Source: Granulicella sp.
Lineage (GTDB): Bacteria > Acidobacteriota > Terriglobia > Terriglobales > Acidobacteriaceae
Assembly (NCBI GenBank): GCA_003133205.1
Contig: PKWK01000362.1
Span: 1-9,148 of the forward strand
Reading direction: 5' to 3'
Length of the DNA stretch: 9,148 nucleotides
The notes under the pieces: model-generated
What the model was told of the DNA's origin: nothing
Seen by the model: only the letters and a program-made list of their open reading frames with translations
Database searches by the model: none
Shown: positions 6,030-9,148 of the stretch, in pieces
Layout of the letters: every line of letters begins with the position of its first letter
Position numbering within the stretch: the stretch's first letter is position 1
Program-made: the position numbers and the translations under genes

Positions 6030-7838
6030 ATGACCTTGCCGAACTCCCACTCCCGCGTTCCCGCCGTCGCTGATCTGGACCTGTCCGCCCGCCGGATCGC
6101 GTACTTTTCCATGGAAATCGCCCTTTCGTCAGACCTTCCCACCTATTCGGGAGGCCTCGGCATGCTCGCCGGCGATACCCTGCGCTCCGCCGCCGACACT
6201 GCCGCCCCCATGGTCGCCGTCTCGCTCGTCCATCGCCGCGGCTACTTCCGTCAGCACCTCGACGAGGTCGGTCAGCAAACGGAATCCGATGTCCCCTGGT
6301 CCCCCGAAACCCTGCTTCCCAGCGCCCATCAGATCGTCAAGATCACCATGCAGGGCCGCACCGTCTCGGTCTGTGCCTGGCGTTTCGACGTCGTCGGCGT
6401 CGCCGGACACATCATCCCCGTCTTTCTGCTGGACACCGACCTCGAAGGCAATGACCTCTACGATCGCCGCCTCACCGACCACCTCTACGGCGGAGACACC
6501 TACTATCGCCTCTGTCAGGAGACGGTGCTCGGCCTCGCCGGAGTAGCCCTGCTGCAGGCACTCGGCGTGAAGCCCGAGGTCTACCACATGAACGAGGGCC
6601 ATGCCGCGCTGCTCGGCATCGGCCTGTTGGAGGAGCATCTCGGCGGCACGCCGCTGAGTCAGGCGACCGAGGCAGATGTGGCCGAGATCGCCAGCCAATG
6701 CGTCTTCACCACGCATACGCCCGTGCCCGCCGGCCACGACCAGTTCGGCCTCGATCAGATGTACACCGTCCTCGGCTCCGAACGCGGCAACGCCATCGAG
6801 CGCTTCGGCTGCCTGCACAACTCGCTGCTCAACATGACCTATCTCGCCCTGCGCTTCTCGCGCTACGTCAACGGCGTCGCCATGCAGCACGGCAAAGTCT
6901 CGCAGCAGATGTTCCCCGACTACCACGTCCATTCCATCACCAACGGAGTCCATGCGGCGACCTGGATCTCCAAGCCGATGCAGGAGATGCTCGACGAGGA
7001 AATCCCCGACTGGCGGCACGACAACAACTACTTCCGCTCCATCTACGGCGTCGCGCCGGCCAAGATCGCCAACTGCCACGCGATCGCCAAGCAGCGCCTC
7101 ATCACCGAGGTCTACAAACGCTCCGGCCTGCAGTTCAACCCCAAGATGCTGACCCTCGGGTTCGCCCGCCGGGTAGCCACCTACAAGCGCGCCAGCCTGC
7201 TCTTCCACGATCCCAGGCGCCTCGCGAAGATCGCCAGAAAGATCGGTGGCCTGCAGATCCTCTTCGCCGGCAAAGCCCACCCCGCCGACGTCGCCGGCAA
7301 GGGCCTCATCCGCGACGTATTCGAGTCGGCCGCCAGCCTCAAGGCCAGCGGCATCCGCATCCTCTACCTCGAAAACTACGACTGGGAGCTCGGCGCACTG
7401 CTCACCCAGGGCGTCGATGTCTGGATCAACACCCCGCGCCGACCGTATGAAGCCTCCGGAACTTCGGGCATGAAGGCCGCCCTCAACGGTGTGCCCTCGC
7501 TCAGCGTGCTCGACGGCTGGTGGGTCGAGGGCTGCGCCGAGGACGTCACCGGCTGGGCCATCGACGACGGCGACGACGAAGACTGCGAAGCCGCCAGCCT
7601 CTACGACAAGCTGGAGAACAAGATCGCCCCGCTCTACGGCCGCCCCAACGCCTGGGCGCGCGTCCAGCAGCACTGCATCGGCGTCAACGGCACCTTCTTC
7701 AACACCAACCGCATGCTCGGCCAGTACTTCAACAACGCCTACTTCCCCCAGATGTCGGAAGAGGAAGCCATCCCCGTCGCCGTCGACTTACTAGCAACCG
7801 ACGACACCTCCGAACTAAATGAGTCCGCCCTCGTCTAG
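6030..7838 (+). CDS. glgP: Alpha-glucan phosphorylase, short form (GT35)
   Basis: A 602-residue cytoplasmic enzyme that releases glucose-1-phosphate from glycogen or maltodextrin using phosphate, with PLP as cofactor. Motifs in order: RRIAYFSMEIALSSDLPTYS (21-40) then GGLGMLAGD, typical of the compact bacterial phosphorylases; RRGYFRQ (69-75); HMNEGHAALL (186-195); FTTHTPVPAGHDQF (226-239); ITNGVHAATW (303-312); GFARRVATYKRA (377-388); and EASGTSGMKAALNG (474-487), in which Lys482 matches the PLP lysine of classical phosphorylases. The size fits the roughly 600-residue type, which lacks the N-terminal regulatory part of the 800-residue enzymes. The ATG at 6030 is preferred because it opens just before the conserved region and follows AAAGGA (6012-6017), although the 12-base spacer is long; the open frame runs back to a TTG at 5883. 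The acidic IDDGDDEDCE (511-520) lies in a loop near the C-terminus. The stop lies inside the first unit of a 19-base tandem repeat. Confidence 0.94.
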   Translation: MTLPNSHSRVPAVADLDLSARRIAYFSMEIALSSDLPTYSGGLGMLAGDTLRSAADTAAPMVAVSLVHRRGYFRQHLDEVGQQTESDVPWSPETLLPSAHQIVKITMQGRTVSVCAWRFDVVGVAGHIIPVFLLDTDLEGNDLYDRRLTDHLYGGDTYYRLCQETVLGLAGVALLQALGVKPEVYHMNEGHAALLGIGLLEEHLGGTPLSQATEADVAEIASQCVFTTHTPVPAGHDQFGLDQMYTVLGSERGNAIERFGCLHNSLLNMTYLALRFSRYVNGVAMQHGKVSQQMFPDYHVHSITNGVHAATWISKPMQEMLDEEIPDWRHDNNYFRSIYGVAPAKIANCHAIAKQRLITEVYKRSGLQFNPKMLTLGFARRVATYKRASLLFHDPRRLAKIARKIGGLQILFAGKAHPADVAGKGLIRDVFESAASLKASGIRILYLENYDWELGALLTQGVDVWINTPRRPYEASGTSGMKAALNGVPSLSVLDGWWVEGCAEDVTGWAIDDGDDEDCEAASLYDKLENKIAPLYGRPNAWARVQQHCIGVNGTFFNTNRMLGQYFNNAYFPQMSEEEAIPVAVDLLATDDTSELNESALV

Positions 7839-7890
7839 CCCTGAGGTTGTCATCTAGCTCTGAGGTTGTCATCTAGCTCTGAGGTTGTCA
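7834..7890. repeat. 19-base tandem repeat, three copies, starting at the glgP stop codon
   Basis: Three head-to-tail 19-base units occupy 7834-7852, 7853-7871 and 7872-7890. Each reads TCTAGCTCTGAGGTTGTCA, except that the first has C for T at its seventh base. The TAG within the first unit (7836-7838) is the phosphorylase stop codon, so the array begins inside the gene's last codons. The last unit runs directly into a GTCATTCTGAG element. Replication slippage on the junction between gene end and element is the simplest origin. Confidence 0.85.
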
Positions 7891-7920
7891 TTCTGAGCGC
7901 AGCGAAGAACCCCCGTATTT
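7887..7920. repeat. GTCATTCTGAGCGCAGCGAA intergenic element
   Basis: This third family member begins GTCATTCTGAGCGCAGCGAA and ends ACCCCCGTATTT, sharing its first nine bases and its CCGTATTT end with the copy at 4004-4035. It lies between the convergent phosphorylase and NHL-propeller genes. Confidence 0.6.
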
Positions 7921-7941
7921 CGCCTTTGCTCCTTTCGGGTG

Positions 7942-7984
7942 CCCCACGCTCGACGCGCAGCCTCGCCGCGCGTTGATCGTGGGG
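7942..7984. repeat. Long imperfect inverted repeat between convergent genes
   Basis: The left arm CCCCACGCTCGACGCGC (7942-7958) and right arm GCGCGTTGATCGTGGGG (7968-7984) pair at 15 of 17 positions around the loop AGCCTCGCC. It could form a strong hairpin in transcripts from either strand. There is no T-run on either side, so it is not a textbook terminator, but it may still block read-through or protect 3' ends of the two converging transcripts. It may also be another dispersed palindromic element. A smaller stem, GCCAC (8000-8004) with GTGGC (8011-8015), follows. Confidence 0.6.
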
Positions 7985-8028
7985 TTACTCACTATCGCCG
8001 CCACAAAACGGTGGCCCATCTTTTGTTT

Positions 8029-8062
8029 GTCATTCCGCAGCGCAGCGGAGGAATCCGCTTTT
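8029..8062. repeat. Divergent GTCATTCCG element
   Basis: GTCATTCCGCAGCGCAGCGG begins a fourth, more divergent member of the GTCATTC family, with a TCCGC (8034-8038) and GCGGA (8045-8049) stem, ending GAATCCGCTTTT. The element ends 29 bases beyond the NHL gene's stop codon. Read on the minus strand, it starts with an A-run rather than ending in a T-run, so it is not an obvious terminator for that gene. Confidence 0.5.
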
Positions 8063-8091
8063 CCCGTTATCGCATCCCGGCGATCAACCCC

Positions 8092-9148
8092 TCAAGGCCG
8101 CGTCCCTAGCATATTGTTCTTCACCCCCACCGCCAACGGTGTCACCACCGGCGTCGCGGCACCGACAAACTCGCTCACCATGCTGGAGGAGTTGTTCGAA
8201 ACCCACACGTTACCTGAACCATCGACGGCCGCTGCTGCCGGGCTGCCAAGGCCGCCACCCGCGAATCCCGTCGACGGCGTCAACGCGTTACCCGAGTTGG
8301 AAAACTCGCTGAGGCTGTTCCCGCCCGAGTTTGGCAACCACACGTTGCCGCCGCCGTCGATCCCCAATGCCCCGGGGGTCTTCAGGCCGCCGCCCGTGTA
8401 GTTGCTTCCCGTCGCGCCGGTGCTGCTCAGCCTGGTCAGGCTGTTGTTGCCGGCGTTTGCTATCCATATGCTTCCCGATGCGTCGACCGCCACCCCGTCC
8501 GGCTCGCTCTGGTTCCCGGCGTTATGGGAGGCAGCCACACCCGTGCTGCTGATCCGCGTCGTGTTGTTGCCCTTGTAGTTCACCACCCAGGCGCTGCCAG
8601 ATGTATCCGTCGCTATCGCGTAAGGAAGGTTCTGGCCGCCCCCGCCGAACGGAGAGCTGCCTACGGCAGCACCCGTGGTGCCGTTCAACTCAGTCGCGTT
8701 GTTGGACAACTCGTTCGCAACCCATACGTCGCCCGAACCATCGATCGCCACCGCGTACGGAACAGTTCCAGTCGCATAGCCATTCGGATCTGCCGAAGCC
8801 GACCCCGCACTCGTCAGTTGGACGACCCTATTATCCACGTCATTGGTGATCCAGGCGTTCCCCGAGCCATCGAGTGCAACGCCCGTTGGGTTATTCAGGA
8901 ATCCGTCCGTGAACCCGGAACTGCCCGAGAGCGCCGCTCCGGCAGGGGAGAGCTTGGTGACGCAGTTACCCAGGATATTCGCAACCCACACGTTGCCGGA
9001 CCCGTCGATCGCGATGCCATACGAGTTGTTCAGCCCACCGGCGGTGAAGCTGAGCCCAATCGTCCAGTCATTCGGCGCAGCGCTCAGTCCCGGCGCAAAA
9101 GGCGGCGTCCCGGACGCAAGCGCATAGAGCGCTGCAACATTGCTAGCC
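8092..9148 (-). CDS. NHL-repeat beta-propeller protein, 5' part beyond the window
   Basis: The frame stays open from the stop at 8092 to the right edge, giving 351 visible residues with the N-terminus missing; the GTG at 8991 is an internal Val codon, not the start. The visible part begins NVAALYALASGTPPFAPGLS and APNDWTIGL, then seven repeats of about 43 residues. Each is marked by a D-G-S-G-N-V-W-V-A-N type motif starting at visible residues 48, 93, 136, 181, 222, 264 and 309. This is the NHL/SMP-30-like propeller pattern, and seven marks could be one complete propeller. The Ser/Gly/Thr/Asn-rich composition with almost no Cys or Lys suits an exported or surface protein, but the signal peptide would be outside the window. 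The tail EFVGAATPVVTPLAVGVKNN resembles, from memory, the ends of many acidobacterial NHL proteins. Ligand or enzymatic role is unknown. It is convergent with the phosphorylase gene. Confidence 0.85.
   Translation of the reverse strand, partial: ASNVAALYALASGTPPFAPGLSAAPNDWTIGLSFTAGGLNNSYGIAIDGSGNVWVANILGNCVTKLSPAGAALSGSSGFTDGFLNNPTGVALDGSGNAWITNDVDNRVVQLTSAGSASADPNGYATGTVPYAVAIDGSGDVWVANELSNNATELNGTTGAAVGSSPFGGGGQNLPYAIATDTSGSAWVVNYKGNNTTRISSTGVAASHNAGNQSEPDGVAVDASGSIWIANAGNNSLTRLSSTGATGSNYTGGGLKTPGALGIDGGGNVWLPNSGGNSLSEFSNSGNALTPSTGFAGGGLGSPAAAAVDGSGNVWVSNNSSSMVSEFVGAATPVVTPLAVGVKNNMLGTRP

Noticed and set aside
6129..7673. A 514-codon open frame antisense to the phosphorylase
   Set aside because: It is opposite a gene with full family motifs, has no recognisable domains, and its composition is that of a codon-bias shadow.
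8991..8991. GTG at 8991 as the start of the NHL-propeller gene
   Set aside because: The frame remains open for a further 52 codons to the window edge and encodes the rest of the first repeat, so this is an internal Val codon.
1..9148. A hidden defence, mobile or secondary-metabolite system
   Set aside because: All convincing genes belong to general families; there is no nuclease, methylase, transposase, integrase, recombinase or synthase signature in any frame I could read.

Overview
The window is a GC-rich bacterial chromosome segment with a strong preference for C-ending codons. It carries eight protein-coding genes, and all look like housekeeping or general accessory functions. The NHL-type beta-propeller gene at the right end, the codon style and the short intergenic palindromes starting GTCATTC fit an Acidobacteriota genome of the class Terriglobia (Granulicella, Terriglobus or Edaphobacter-like). 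That assignment is inference from recalled family resemblance; the window has no rRNA or other phylogenetic marker.

Left part (1-2721): a small S4-domain RNA-binding protein of the Hsp15/HslR type (+) converges on, and overlaps by 17 bases, a lipoprotein gene on the minus strand with a lysozyme/transglycosylase-like region. Divergent from the lipoprotein is a D-alanine--D-alanine ligase (ddl, DdlA-type). Their shared 197-base upstream region holds a terminator-like hairpin and a 12-base palindrome. A wall-precursor ligase and a putative wall-cleaving lipoprotein therefore share one control region.

Middle part (2935-5861): a YihY/BrkB-type inner-membrane protein with a GTG start is followed by an intergenic gap holding two copies of a GTCATTCTGG element. 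Next comes a probable two-gene operon: a 98-residue three-helix membrane protein with a TTG start and a strong Shine-Dalgarno, then, 11 bases later, a PLP-dependent group II (aromatic/acidic amino-acid type) decarboxylase.

Right part (5862-9148): a short-form alpha-glucan phosphorylase (GT35) for glycogen or maltodextrin breakdown, preceded by a leader with small stem-loops. It is followed by a repeat-rich 253-base gap containing a 19-base tandem triplication that begins at the phosphorylase stop codon, two more GTCATTC elements and a long imperfect inverted repeat. Converging on it is the 3' part of an NHL-repeat beta-propeller gene, which runs off the right edge.

I find no CRISPR array, transposase, integrase, toxin-antitoxin pair, tRNA, rRNA or recognisable defence system, and no gap without a gene exceeds 300 bases. 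The most interesting material is intergenic (repeat families and hairpins), plus the small membrane protein/decarboxylase pair of unknown substrate.
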